Assembly: GCA_913020765.1 (NCBI GenBank)
Contig: CAJWAO010000018.1
Span: 1 to 32,539 of the forward strand
DNA from: an uncultured Flavobacteriales bacterium
GTDB lineage: Bacteria > Bacteroidota > Bacteroidia > Flavobacteriales_D > Crocinitomicaceae
Reading direction: 5' to 3'
Length of the DNA stretch: 32,539 nucleotides
The notes below the pieces were generated by a model. The model made no database searches. It saw nothing but the letters and a program-made list of their open reading frames with translations, and was not told the DNA's origin. Position numbers and translations under genes: made by a program. This document shows, one piece after another, positions 6,725 through 14,576 of this stretch (position 1 is its first letter; each line of letters starts with the position of its first letter).

Positions 6725-9523
6725 CTAATATGACAATAAATGCCCTGGCTTGGATGTCATATCGCTACTTGGTGGAGCAAATTGCGTCAATGAAATACCT
6801 TTAACAGATTCCCGATATTCTTTTATTGATGGGATTCTTCCTAAGATAGCAGATAGAACTACCACAGGGGTTGAACCCAGAAGAGATTCTCCTTTTTTAC
6901 GCTTTGAATCAGCGACAACTCGTCCTTGAAATAAACGCGTTGAGGTTGCCATCACAGTATCCCCTTTTTCGGCTTTTTCTTGGTTCCCCATGCAAAGGTT
7001 GCATCCTGGACGCTCCAAATAAAGAATATTATCATACTTAGTGCGAGCTAAGGTTTTGGGCGCGTTATCATCAAATTCAAAGCCCGAGTATTTTTGAAGT
7101 ATTTCCCAATCACCTTCTTCTTTCAATTCTTCAATAATATTGTAAGTAGGTGCAGTAACAACAAGCGGTGCTTTAAACTCAACTTTTCCATAAATCTCCT
7201 CAAGGTTTTTAAGCATTTTGGCAACGATCTTTATATCACCCTTGTGCACCATACAGGAACCTACGAAACCTAAATCCACCTTTTTATTTGCTCCGTAATA
7301 AGATAATTCGCGAATTGTGTCGTGTGTGTAGCGTTTTGAAACATCCTCGTTATTAACATCCGGATCGGCTATCATCGGCTCATCGATAATACTTAAATCA
7401 ACTTCAAACTCTGCATAATACTTCGCATTCTCATCTGGTGTAAGTGGAGGTACTTCACCAGACCTAATCTCTTCAATACGCTTGTTCGCCTTATCAATTA
7501 AACCTTGCAACACTTGCTTTTCATTATCCATCCCCTTTTCAATCATAATACCAATCCTACTTTTGGCAATTTCTAAGGATTCAATAAGTGTATCAGGTTG
7601 AGAAATACAAATGGATGCCTTTGCTTTCATTTCCGCAGTCCAATCTGTAAATGTGAATGCTTGGTCTGCTAGAAGTGTTCCAATATGCACTTCAATGATT
7701 CTTCCTTGAAAGACATTTTCGCCTTTAAAGTGATCAAGCATCTGTGCCTGAGTGGCATGAACTACATCCCTGAAATCCATATGCTCTGACATCTTGCCTC
7801 TAAAAGTGACTTTAACAGATTCTGGAATTGGCATGGATGCCTCACCTGTGGCCAATGCGAGTGCAACGGTTCCTGAGTCCGCACCGAAAGCAACGCCTTT
7901 AGACATTCTTGTATGAGAATCTCCACCAATAATGATTGCTCTATCGTCAATTGTAATATCATTTAATACTTTATGAATCACATCGGTTAAAGGATGGTAT
8001 ACTCCTTTTGGATCACGACCAGTAATTAAACCGAAATCATTCATGAATTTCATGAGTCGAGGTGTATTCTCTTGAGCTTTTAAGTCCCAAACTGAGGCTG
8101 TGTGACAACCTGATTGATAGGCGGCATCTACAATCGGAGAAACAACTTTAGCTGCCATCATTTCTAATTCCTGTGAAGTCATCAAGCCCGTTGTATCTTG
8201 AGAACCAACAATGTTGACATTGACACGCACATAGGAGCCAGCATGCAATATTGCTCCTGATGTCCCAACAGCGTTTCGATTGAATATCTTTTCTACTGCA
8301 GTTAAACCCTGGCCTTCATTAGAAATTTCTTTGGAAGGCGCAAAAACGATAGGCATCTGGATACCTAAGGTTTTTGCAGCAAAAGTCTGTAGCTTTTTAC
8401 CAAAAACAATTGCATATGATCCGCCTGCCTTCATGAATTCTATTTTTTGAGGCGTAAATGCTGCGGATATATCTTTTAACTCCTTATTACCTGCGTATAG
8501 CTTTTTCTCTTTGGTATTGATTGTAAGAACAGTTCCTGTTTTGACAGAATAAATTTCTTCAAGTACGGGCTCTCCATCTTCATCTAAAATGGTATTACCG
8601 TCGGCGTCCTTCTTCTTTTGCCAGTTTTTGAGATCAATACCTATTCCTCCGGTTACGCCAACAGTTGTTAGGAATATCGGCGAAATTCCATTTGTTCCAG
8701 CAACGACCGGTGCAAAATTTATAAACGGAACGTAGGGACTAGCTTGTTTACCAATCCAAAGTGCGACGTTATTCACACCTGACATTCTAGAGGAACCGAC
8801 ACCCATCGTACCTCTTTCCGCTAGCAACATTACTCTTTTATCGGGGTGCGCATTTTTAAGCTTCAAGAGTTCTTCTTGACGTTTTTCATCAAATTCGAAC
8901 ATACATTTACCATGTAACTCTCTATCTGCTCTAGAATGCGCCTCTTTTCCAGGTGAAAGTAAGTCGGTAGAAATATCTCCCACACCAGCGACAAAGGTGA
9001 CCACTTTTATTTCTTCCTCAATATCTGGTAATTTTGTGAAAAATTCTGCCTTCGCATAGCTTTCTAAAATATCTTTGACAAGCTCATTGCCATTTTTATA
9101 GGCTTTCTCTAAACGTTCCATATCAGCCTCATACAAAAACACCTGCGTCTTGAGAACCTCAGAAGCACTTCGTGCTATACTTTCGTTCTTTTCAAATACA
9201 AGATCTAGAAGCACCTCTATTGAGGGACCTCCCTTCATGTGAGATAGCTGTTCAAACGCAAATTCTGGTGTTATTTCATTGATAACATATTTTCCAAGGA
9301 TGATTTCTTTTAAGAAGGCTGCTTTAACTGTTGCAGCTGCTGTAGTACCAGGTAAAACATTGTATATAAAGTAATGCAAAGAATCTTTTCGGTACTCATG
9401 ATTATCATCTTTGATTTGAGCGATTAGCTCGGTAACTAGCTCTGCTCCGTTAATAGGCAGTGGGTGGAGTCCCTCAGAAGCTCTTTCACTAATTTCTTTT
9501 AGATAATCTTGGTATTCACTCAT
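6725..9523 (-). CDS. acnB: Aconitate hydratase B / 2-methylisocitrate dehydratase
   Basis: The 932-residue protein interconverts citrate and isocitrate through cis-aconitate in the TCA cycle; AcnB enzymes often also serve the methylcitrate cycle. It opens with the AcnB HEAT-like domain (YLKEISERASEGLHPLPI), then the swivel domain, GSQDTTGLMTSQEL, GGDSHTRMSKGVAFGADSG, and the [4Fe-4S] ligands Cys757 (GSCMVHKG) with Cys841 and Cys844 (RPGCNLCMGN). It is longer than E. coli AcnB (865), partly through an inserted stretch (about 300-345) reading KKKDADGNTILDEDGEPVLE. The gene is monocistronic, with a 201-base gap to the divergent CoA-transferase gene. Confidence 0.97.
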   Translation of the reverse strand: MSEYQDYLKEISERASEGLHPLPINGAELVTELIAQIKDDNHEYRKDSLHYFIYNVLPGTTAAATVKAAFLKEIILGKYVINEITPEFAFEQLSHMKGGPSIEVLLDLVFEKNESIARSASEVLKTQVFLYEADMERLEKAYKNGNELVKDILESYAKAEFFTKLPDIEEEIKVVTFVAGVGDISTDLLSPGKEAHSRADRELHGKCMFEFDEKRQEELLKLKNAHPDKRVMLLAERGTMGVGSSRMSGVNNVALWIGKQASPYVPFINFAPVVAGTNGISPIFLTTVGVTGGIGIDLKNWQKKKDADGNTILDEDGEPVLEEIYSVKTGTVLTINTKEKKLYAGNKELKDISAAFTPQKIEFMKAGGSYAIVFGKKLQTFAAKTLGIQMPIVFAPSKEISNEGQGLTAVEKIFNRNAVGTSGAILHAGSYVRVNVNIVGSQDTTGLMTSQELEMMAAKVVSPIVDAAYQSGCHTASVWDLKAQENTPRLMKFMNDFGLITGRDPKGVYHPLTDVIHKVLNDITIDDRAIIIGGDSHTRMSKGVAFGADSGTVALALATGEASMPIPESVKVTFRGKMSEHMDFRDVVHATQAQMLDHFKGENVFQGRIIEVHIGTLLADQAFTFTDWTAEMKAKASICISQPDTLIESLEIAKSRIGIMIEKGMDNEKQVLQGLIDKANKRIEEIRSGEVPPLTPDENAKYYAEFEVDLSIIDEPMIADPDVNNEDVSKRYTHDTIRELSYYGANKKVDLGFVGSCMVHKGDIKIVAKMLKNLEEIYGKVEFKAPLVVTAPTYNIIEELKEEGDWEILQKYSGFEFDDNAPKTLARTKYDNILYLERPGCNLCMGNQEKAEKGDTVMATSTRLFQGRVVADSKRKKGESLLGSTPVVVLSAILGRIPSIKEYRESVKGISLTQFAPPSSDMTSKPGHLLSY

Positions 9524-9727
9524 ATTGCTATTTTACCTAACATAAAATGCCATGTCGTTTAATCATTAGATTTCTACTTGCGAACTTAGCGATTTTACAA
9601 GTAAGTATCAAGGTTTATGGGGCCTTAAATTTAAAATATCGTAAGAATTAAGCCAATAAAGAATCATTCAAAATAAAGAGTGCTTGGAATTCATACATTT
9701 GTTAAATTCAATTGACAAATATTTGAC

Positions 9728-10783
9728 ATGCACAATCTATTTAAAAACTTAAAAGTTTTGGACCTTTCTACCGTGTTGGCTGGTCCTTCTGTGGCAACTT
9801 TTTTTGCTGAGCTTGGGGCAGAGGTGCTCAAAGTGGAACCGCCAGAAATGGGTGATGTTACGAGATCTTGGAAACTCCCTTCTGAGGATCCAGATGATCA
9901 CATTTCATCATATTTTTCAAGTGTAAATTTCAAAAAAAAATATTTGACATTAGATTTACTAAACGAAAAAGACCATTCGATTTTGATGCAGCATATATCC
10001 AATACAGACATCATAATAACCAATTTCAAAAAGGGAGACGCACAAAAACTAAATATTGAAGATGAAACCCTGAGAAAAATAAATCCGAGGCTGATTATTG
10101 GAAAAATATCAGGTTTTGGCGAGCAAAATAAAAGAATCGCATATGATTTAATTCTACAAGCAGAAACTGGTTTTATGTCTATCAATGGAGAAGCAGATCA
10201 GGGTCCTCTGAAGATGCCGGTTGCCTTAATTGATGTGCTTGCTGCCCATCATCTCAAAGAAGGATTATTATTGGCGCTTTTGAGTAAGGAAGCACGAACG
10301 ATAAATGTTTCACTGTATGATGCAGCTGTGTCTAGCCTAATGAACCAAGCGAGTAATTACCTCATGACGAATGAAAAACCCAAAAGACAGGGTAACCTTC
10401 ATCCCAATATTGCGCCTTACGGAGAGATCTTTCTCACGAAAAATAAAAATAACGTCACCTTTGCCATAGGTAGCGATAAACATTTTCGATTGCTTTGCGA
10501 ACTTTTAGGAAATCCAAAACTAATGCAATCAGAGGCATATAAAACCAACCAACTTCGCGTAAAAAATAGAAGAGCCCTTGCAGAGGAATTGAGTACGCTT
10601 GTTTCAGAAATTTCAATGGAAACACTTCTTTCTGCATGCCTAAACAATGGAATTCCATGTGCTGAAATCAAATCAATAGATCAAGTTTTGAATAGCGATT
10701 CATCCAAAGACTTGATAAGAGAGGAAATCATTCAAGGAAAGCCAACATCAAGAATCACAAGTATTGCAGCAAAATGGAAGTAA
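9728..10783 (+). CDS. Class III CoA-transferase (CaiB/BaiF family)
   Basis: The 351-residue product begins LKVLDLSTVLAGPSVATFFAELGAEVLKVEPPEMGD, the hallmark N-terminus of class III CoA-transferases, and has the catalytic aspartate at Asp169 in PVALIDVLAAHH, the same number as in formyl-CoA:oxalate CoA-transferase. Such enzymes move CoA between carboxylic acids through an aspartyl-CoA anhydride. It is shorter than many members (about 400), with a compact C-terminus. The start ATG at 9728 matches the family. No fatty-acid or carnitine genes are nearby, so the substrate is open. trmH follows after 21 bases and may be co-transcribed. Confidence 0.92.
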   Translation: MHNLFKNLKVLDLSTVLAGPSVATFFAELGAEVLKVEPPEMGDVTRSWKLPSEDPDDHISSYFSSVNFKKKYLTLDLLNEKDHSILMQHISNTDIIITNFKKGDAQKLNIEDETLRKINPRLIIGKISGFGEQNKRIAYDLILQAETGFMSINGEADQGPLKMPVALIDVLAAHHLKEGLLLALLSKEARTINVSLYDAAVSSLMNQASNYLMTNEKPKRQGNLHPNIAPYGEIFLTKNKNNVTFAIGSDKHFRLLCELLGNPKLMQSEAYKTNQLRVKNRRALAEELSTLVSEISMETLLSACLNNGIPCAEIKSIDQVLNSDSSKDLIREEIIQGKPTSRITSIAAKWK

Positions 10784-10804
10784 ATGATTTAAATTGTATT
10801 CGAT

Positions 10805-11491
10805 ATGAATCTTGATGAGCACGTTTATACGGAATTGGTTCAGCTTGTTTCAGAACAAAGGCGCGAGTTGTTTGACGAAATCGCTGCGCAAAGAACTGAC
10901 TATATCAATGTAGTGATTGAAAACTTACATAAAGAGCATAACGCATCTGCCGTTCTCAGAACTTGTGATTGTTATGGTATAAAAAAGCTACATGTCATAG
11001 AGAACGAGAATCAATACAAGGTAAACAAAGATATTGCACTTGGCGCTGGTAAGTGGGTGGAGGTAGAAACACATACTTTGGGCGATCCTCCTGCACTTCA
11101 GTGCATAAAAACACTGAAAAATAGAGGGTATAAAATTATTGCTACGACTCCTCACACCAATGAATATGACATATATAACCTCCCCATTAACCAACCAATG
11201 GCTTTTTTTTTCGGTACAGAATTCAGTGGACTATCCGCTGAGGTTCTCGATCATTGCGACATGCGTGTCAAAGTTCCAATGTATGGATTCACCGAAAGCT
11301 TCAATATCTCTGTTTCGGCCGCAATTCTTCTTAGTGCGCTAAGAAATAGGTTAAATAATTCAGGTTACAACTGGAGGCTTTCGAAAAAAGAACAAACAAT
11401 CCTAAAAATCGAATGGTGTATCAAAAACCTAAGTAGAGGAAAAGAAATTGAGTTAGAAATTCGACGGAGGCTAATTGAAAAAGAATCGTAA
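10805..11491 (+). CDS. trmH: tRNA (guanosine-18-2'-O)-methyltransferase, SPOUT family
   Basis: The 228-residue protein matches the TrmH/SpoU fold. Motif 1 is NLHKEHNASAVLRTCDCYGI with the conserved Asn and Arg, motif 2 is FFFGTEFSGLSAEVLDHCD, and motif 3 is VPMYGFTESFNISVSAAILL, which forms the trefoil-knot SAM site. Length equals E. coli TrmH (229). It would methylate the ribose of G18 in tRNA in the cytoplasm. The start is ATG at 10805. It lies between the CoA-transferase gene and the bTHX gene with short gaps (21 and 33 bases). Another SpoU-family target (rRNA or tRNA) cannot be excluded. Confidence 0.88.
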   Translation: MNLDEHVYTELVQLVSEQRRELFDEIAAQRTDYINVVIENLHKEHNASAVLRTCDCYGIKKLHVIENENQYKVNKDIALGAGKWVEVETHTLGDPPALQCIKTLKNRGYKIIATTPHTNEYDIYNLPINQPMAFFFGTEFSGLSAEVLDHCDMRVKVPMYGFTESFNISVSAAILLSALRNRLNNSGYNWRLSKKEQTILKIEWCIKNLSRGKEIELEIRRRLIEKES

Positions 11492-11524
11492 ATTTGAGGC
11501 TATTATTGAAGCAAAAGAAAAATC

Positions 11525-11758
11525 ATGGGTAAAGGAGATAGAAAAACAGCAAAAGGAAAAAGAACAATTGGAACGTACGGAAATTCACGTAGAAAAAAGA
11601 GAAATGTTAAGCCAGTTGTAAAGCGAAAGAAAAAGGCTGCTGCTAAAAAAACAACGACAGCCGAGAAAGATACGGCTAAAAAATCGGTAGCAAAGAAAGC
11701 TCCAGCTAAAAAAGCGGCAGCAAAAAAAGCCCCAACAAAAAAAGTAGCAGAAAAATAA
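11525..11758 (+). CDS. Ribosomal protein bTHX with a histone-H1-like Lys/Ala tail
   Basis: The 77-residue, strongly basic protein starts MGKGDRKTAKGKRTIGTYGN, which closely matches the bTHX family of small 30S proteins (Thermus Thx type, MGKGD...KG...G.YG..R.KK). bTHX sits in the head of the 30S subunit and stabilises 16S rRNA. After about residue 27 the protein continues with Lys/Ala-rich low-complexity repeats (AAAKK, SVAKKAPAKKAAAKKAPTKK) like those in histone-H1-like proteins. Thermus Thx lacks such a tail. The start ATG at 11525 is fixed by the motif. A nucleoid H1-like protein is the alternative, but the N-terminus favours bTHX. It follows trmH by 33 bases. Confidence 0.8.
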   Translation: MGKGDRKTAKGKRTIGTYGNSRRKKRNVKPVVKRKKKAAAKKTTTAEKDTAKKSVAKKAPAKKAAAKKAPTKKVAEK

Positions 11759-11818
11759 CTAGTTAACTTTTCATTTTTTTTTTGAAAAATACCGATAATT
11801 ATCACTTCAGTTGAAATA

Positions 11819-11841
11819 GTTTTTAGACTTTTGCTAAAAAC
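11819..11841 (+). promoter_or_regulatory. Perfect inverted repeat just upstream of serC
   Basis: GTTTTTAG (11819-11826) and CTAAAAAC (11834-11841) form a perfect 8-bp inverted repeat around a 7-base centre, ending eight bases before the serC ATG. It could be an operator or an mRNA hairpin that affects initiation. The stem is AT-rich and its function is unproven. Confidence 0.4.
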
Positions 11842-11849
11842 TTTAAAAG

Positions 11850-12914
11850 ATGAAACATAATTTCGGAGCAGGGCCATGTATACTTCCCCAAGATGTCTTC
11901 CAAGAAGCATCTGATGCCGTCAAAGATTTTAATGGTCTTTCGATTCTAGAGGTATCTCACAGACACAAAGATTTTGTAGCCGTTATGGACGAAGCTACTG
12001 AACTTGTCAAAAAAGCACTAAATGTTCCAAAAGGCTACTCTGTAATCTTCCTTCAAGGGGGAGCATCATTGGGCTTTTCCATTAGCGCTTTAAACATGAT
12101 GCGTGATTCCAAAAGAGCATCCTATATCAATACTGGAACTTGGTCAAAAAAAGCAATGGCAGAGGCTAAAAAAGCAGGTTTCGAAGTGCTTGAAGCCGCA
12201 AGCTCCTCGGATACCAACTTCAATTACATTCCAAAAAATATTTCGGTAAGTTCAAATTCGGATTACTTACACTTCACCTCGAACAATACCATATTTGGAA
12301 CCCAATTTAAAGAAATTCCACAAAGTACTCTGCCCTTGGTTTGTGATATGTCATCAGATATATTCTCAAAAGAAATTAATGTAGCTGATTTTGATCTTAT
12401 TTATGCGGGAGCCCAAAAAAATATGGGTCCTGCCGGTACTACTTTATACATTGTAAAAGACGAAGCTTTGGGCAAATCAACTTCGAATTTCATGCCCACC
12501 TATTTGGATTTAAAAACCCATGCCGAAAAGGATAGTATGTTCAACACTCCACCTGTATTTTCGGTTTATGCGTCTATGCTCAACCTTAGACATTTAATCT
12601 CAAATGGAGGTGTTAAAGCTGCAGAGGAGAGAAACGAAGCCAAAGCAGCTTTGTTATACAGTGAAATTGACAGGAATCCCTTGTTTAGAGGTACTGTGGC
12701 GAAAGAGGACCGTTCGAATATGAACGTTACCTTTCTAATGAACGATGAAACACGAGTGGATGAATTCAATGCACTATGGCAAGAAAACGATTTAGTTGGG
12801 CTCAAAGGACACAGATCTGTAGGAGGTTATCGAGCTTCTATGTATAATGCTCTCTCAATAAATAGTGTGCAAGTGCTGGTAGATATGATGAGACATTTTT
12901 CAAGTAAAGGATAA
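11850..12914 (+). CDS. serC: Phosphoserine aminotransferase
   Basis: The 354-residue PLP enzyme converts 3-phosphohydroxypyruvate and glutamate to phosphoserine in serine synthesis. It starts HNFGAGPCILPQDVF and contains LEVSHRHKDF, FLQGGASLGF, HFTSNNTIFGTQF, and CDMSSDIFS followed by AGAQKNMGPAG, where Lys190 is the PLP-binding lysine. It ends with GHRSVGGYRASMYNALS, which binds the substrate phosphate. Length is normal. The start ATG at 11850 matches the family. serA follows after 10 bases, so the two form an operon for consecutive pathway steps. Confidence 0.97.
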   Translation: MKHNFGAGPCILPQDVFQEASDAVKDFNGLSILEVSHRHKDFVAVMDEATELVKKALNVPKGYSVIFLQGGASLGFSISALNMMRDSKRASYINTGTWSKKAMAEAKKAGFEVLEAASSSDTNFNYIPKNISVSSNSDYLHFTSNNTIFGTQFKEIPQSTLPLVCDMSSDIFSKEINVADFDLIYAGAQKNMGPAGTTLYIVKDEALGKSTSNFMPTYLDLKTHAEKDSMFNTPPVFSVYASMLNLRHLISNGGVKAAEERNEAKAALLYSEIDRNPLFRGTVAKEDRSNMNVTFLMNDETRVDEFNALWQENDLVGLKGHRSVGGYRASMYNALSINSVQVLVDMMRHFSSKG

Positions 12915-12924
12915 AAAATATAAA

Positions 12925-13875
12925 ATGAAAATATTAGCAAACGACGGTATATCTGCAAGCGGAGTAAAAGCTCTTGAAGCAGCAGGATTTAAAGTTATTT
13001 TAGATAAAGTTGAACAAGATAATTTGATTGATTTTATTAATAAAGAACAAGTCATAGGTGTGCTCGTGAGAAGCGCAACCACAGTACGGCAAAATGTTAT
13101 CGATGCTTGCCCTAATCTCAAACTTATCGGAAGGGGTGGTGTTGGAATGGATAATATAGACGTAGCCTATGCAAGAGAGAAAGGGCTAACTGTAATTAAT
13201 ACACCTGGTGCATCCTCCCAATCCGTCGCAGAATTGGTTATGGGGCATCTATTTTCTTTATCAAGATTTCTATATGCTTCATACAAGAATATGGAAAATG
13301 AAGAGTTTGCCAAGCTGAAAAAAAGTTATGCAAAAGGTGTTGAACTGAGAGGAAAAACAATAGGAATTATTGGTTTTGGAAGAATTGGACAAAGTCTAGC
13401 TTCATATGCCCTTGGTGCAGGAATGAAGGTTATTGCCATTGATCAATATACAGAAACTGCCACCATTGCTTTGAATATTGGCGGTAAGGATGTGGAGGTT
13501 CATATAACACCAACAAATGACTTATCCTCTGTTATCGGTGAACTTGATTACATCTCACTCCATGTACCGAAGCAGGCAGATGGAAGCGCTGTAATTCAAA
13601 TGAAAGAATTTGAGTTGATGAAGAAAGGTGTCCGAATTGTTAATGCAGCACGTGGGGGCGTCGTCAATGAAACTGACCTTAAAGAGGCAATTTCAAAAGG
13701 GATTGTAGCCGCAGCCGCATTGGATGTTTTTGAAAATGAGCCTAATCCAGACACTAGCCTAACATCACATGCGAATATTGCTTGTACGCCGCATATTGGA
13801 GCAGCAACAGTGGAGGCGCAGGACCGTATAGGAACGGAGCTTGCAGATCAAATAATAAATGCATTGATAAAATAG
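12925..13875 (+). CDS. serA: D-3-phosphoglycerate dehydrogenase, short form without ACT domain
   Basis: The 316-residue NAD-dependent 2-hydroxyacid dehydrogenase supplies phosphohydroxypyruvate to the neighbouring SerC. Visible are LKLIGRGGVGMDNID, the Rossmann loop GIIGFGRIG (147-155), NAARGGVVNE with Arg243, the ALDVFENEP glutamate, and CTPHIGAATVEA with catalytic His290. It ends soon after the catalytic domain, so it lacks the C-terminal ACT domain that gives serine feedback control in E. coli SerA. The start ATG at 12925 is 10 bases after serC. Another 2-hydroxyacid dehydrogenase is possible by family alone, but the serC pairing supports SerA. Confidence 0.93.
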   Translation: MKILANDGISASGVKALEAAGFKVILDKVEQDNLIDFINKEQVIGVLVRSATTVRQNVIDACPNLKLIGRGGVGMDNIDVAYAREKGLTVINTPGASSQSVAELVMGHLFSLSRFLYASYKNMENEEFAKLKKSYAKGVELRGKTIGIIGFGRIGQSLASYALGAGMKVIAIDQYTETATIALNIGGKDVEVHITPTNDLSSVIGELDYISLHVPKQADGSAVIQMKEFELMKKGVRIVNAARGGVVNETDLKEAISKGIVAAAALDVFENEPNPDTSLTSHANIACTPHIGAATVEAQDRIGTELADQIINALIK

Positions 13876-13896
13876 TTTAAATTTATTTTAGTTTTG
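13863..13896 (+). promoter_or_regulatory. Promoter of the SEC-C gene
   Basis: TAGTTTTG at 13889-13896 fits TAnnTTTG exactly. attg at 13863-13866 is a partial -33 match with a 22-base spacer, overlapping the serA end. The -7 box ends 30 bases before the ATG at 13927. Confidence 0.4.
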
Positions 13897-13926
13897 TCGG
13901 TAACTGTAAACTACAATTCGTTCAAA

Positions 13927-14106
13927 ATGTCAGAAAATTATTTAGAGGATTCATGTGAAACTGAACAGTCTTGTTGCAGTAGCGGGAGCTGTTGTGGACC
14001 ACAGAATGGCACCGTAAAATACGAAGACCGAAAGATTGGACGAAATGAGCCATGCCCCTGTGGAAGTAATAAAAAGTTTAAAAAATGTTGTGGTAGAAAA
14101 GTATAA
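13927..14106 (+). CDS. Small Cys-rich SEC-C motif protein
   Basis: The 59-residue protein has a C-terminal SEC-C motif, [19 protein letters not shown] (Cys43, Cys45, Cys54, Cys55), the zinc-binding motif also found at the end of SecA. A second cysteine cluster, [10 protein letters not shown], lies at 16-24, so 9 of 59 residues are Cys. Stand-alone SEC-C proteins are common but poorly understood; zinc or other soft-metal binding, or a SecA- or ribosome-linked role, are possible. I start at ATG 13927; a TTG at 13894 lies within a probable -7 box. It follows serA and converges with the Fur-family gene seven bases away, next to a MerC-type gene. Confidence 0.8.
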   Translation: MSENYLEDSCETEQSCCSSGSCCGPQNGTVKYEDRKIGRNEPCPCGSNKKFKKCCGRKV

Positions 14107-14113
14107 AACAATT

Positions 14114-14494
14114 TTACGCCACACACAAATTACATTTGCCTTTGATTATAAATTGAGAAAGTAAAACCTCCCGATTTACAAGCTTTGGAATGTCTACTTT
14201 AATATCTAAACACTCCGTTTTACCACAAGAGATGCATTGAAAATGGGGATGGATATCTGAGATCTGCACTTGAGTATGCGACTTACAACGCGCAAACCAT
14301 TTGACTCCATCAAAACCCAAAAAAGAATGCAACACCCCATCCTCCTCAAGTTTACTCAGCACACGATATATTGTTGTTTTATTGATACGCTTCCCTAATC
14401 TTTTAATAAGCTCTATTGTAGACAGGGCTGTTTCAGTGTCATGAAATTCTTTCAACAGTAATTCAACAGATTCTGTCTTGCGTATTATTCCCAT
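14114..14494 (-). CDS. Fur-family metal-responsive transcriptional regulator
   Basis: The 126-residue protein has a winged-helix N-domain with recognition helix NKTTIYRVLSKLEEDGVL (about 38-55). The C-terminal dimer domain carries HPHFQCISCGKTECLDI and ends GKCNLCVA, giving two CxxC pairs (Cys87/Cys90 and Cys121/Cys124) that make the structural zinc site of Fur/Zur/PerR proteins. The HHHxH stretch of typical Fur is reduced to His82 and His84, so the sensed metal is unclear; Zur-like zinc sensing is a reasonable guess. It is divergent from the MerC-domain gene, and a palindrome in the shared region is the likely operator. It probably represses the MerC gene. The start is ATG at 14494. Confidence 0.9.
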   Translation of the reverse strand: MGIIRKTESVELLLKEFHDTETALSTIELIKRLGKRINKTTIYRVLSKLEEDGVLHSFLGFDGVKWFARCKSHTQVQISDIHPHFQCISCGKTECLDIKVDIPKLVNREVLLSQFIIKGKCNLCVA

Positions 14495-14498
14495 AAAA

Positions 14499-14531
14499 CA
14501 AATCTAATCCAACCAATTTGAAAACACAAAT
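14499..14531 (-). promoter_or_regulatory. Possible promoter of the Fur-family gene
   Basis: On the minus strand TTTG (14531-14528) and TAGATTTG (14506-14499) fit both Bacteroidota promoter elements with a 21-base spacer. The -7 box ends only four bases before the ATG at 14494, so the transcript would be nearly leaderless. Confidence 0.4.
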
Positions 14532-14548
14532 ATTGAGCTTATATTTGC
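14517..14548 (+). promoter_or_regulatory. Promoter of the MerC-domain gene
   Basis: TTTG at 14517-14520 and TATATTTG at 14541-14548 match the Bacteroidota -33/-7 consensus exactly, with a 20-base spacer. This is the best promoter match in the window. Transcription would start near 14554, about 23 bases before the ATG at 14577. Confidence 0.65.
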
Positions 14549-14562
14549 AACTTAGTTGTAAT
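14546..14562. promoter_or_regulatory. Palindromic operator, probable Fur/Zur-type box
   Basis: TTGCAACT (14546-14553), T, AGTTGTAA (14555-14562) is an 8-1-8 inverted repeat with one mismatch, the dyad geometry used by Fur-family dimers. It overlaps the end of the MerC gene's -7 box and is centred on the predicted transcription start, an ideal position for repression. The adjacent divergent Fur-family gene is the obvious candidate to bind it. Binding is inference. Confidence 0.65.
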
Positions 14563-14576
14563 AACTATAGAAAGCA

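Noticed and set aside
9576-9602. Inverted repeat ACTTG...CAAGT between acnB and the CoA-transferase gene
   Set aside because: Five base pairs around a 17-base loop is expected by chance in AT-rich sequence. I see nothing else convincing in the gap 9524-9727.
11794-11803. GATAATTATC as a Fur box near serC
   Set aside because: It is only a 10-base AT-rich palindrome, lacks the 19-base box length, and is not near a metal gene.
13894-13926. Longer SEC-C protein from TTG at 13894
   Set aside because: The TTG lies within an exact TAnnTTTG promoter box, and the added residues match nothing; ATG at 13927 is preferred.
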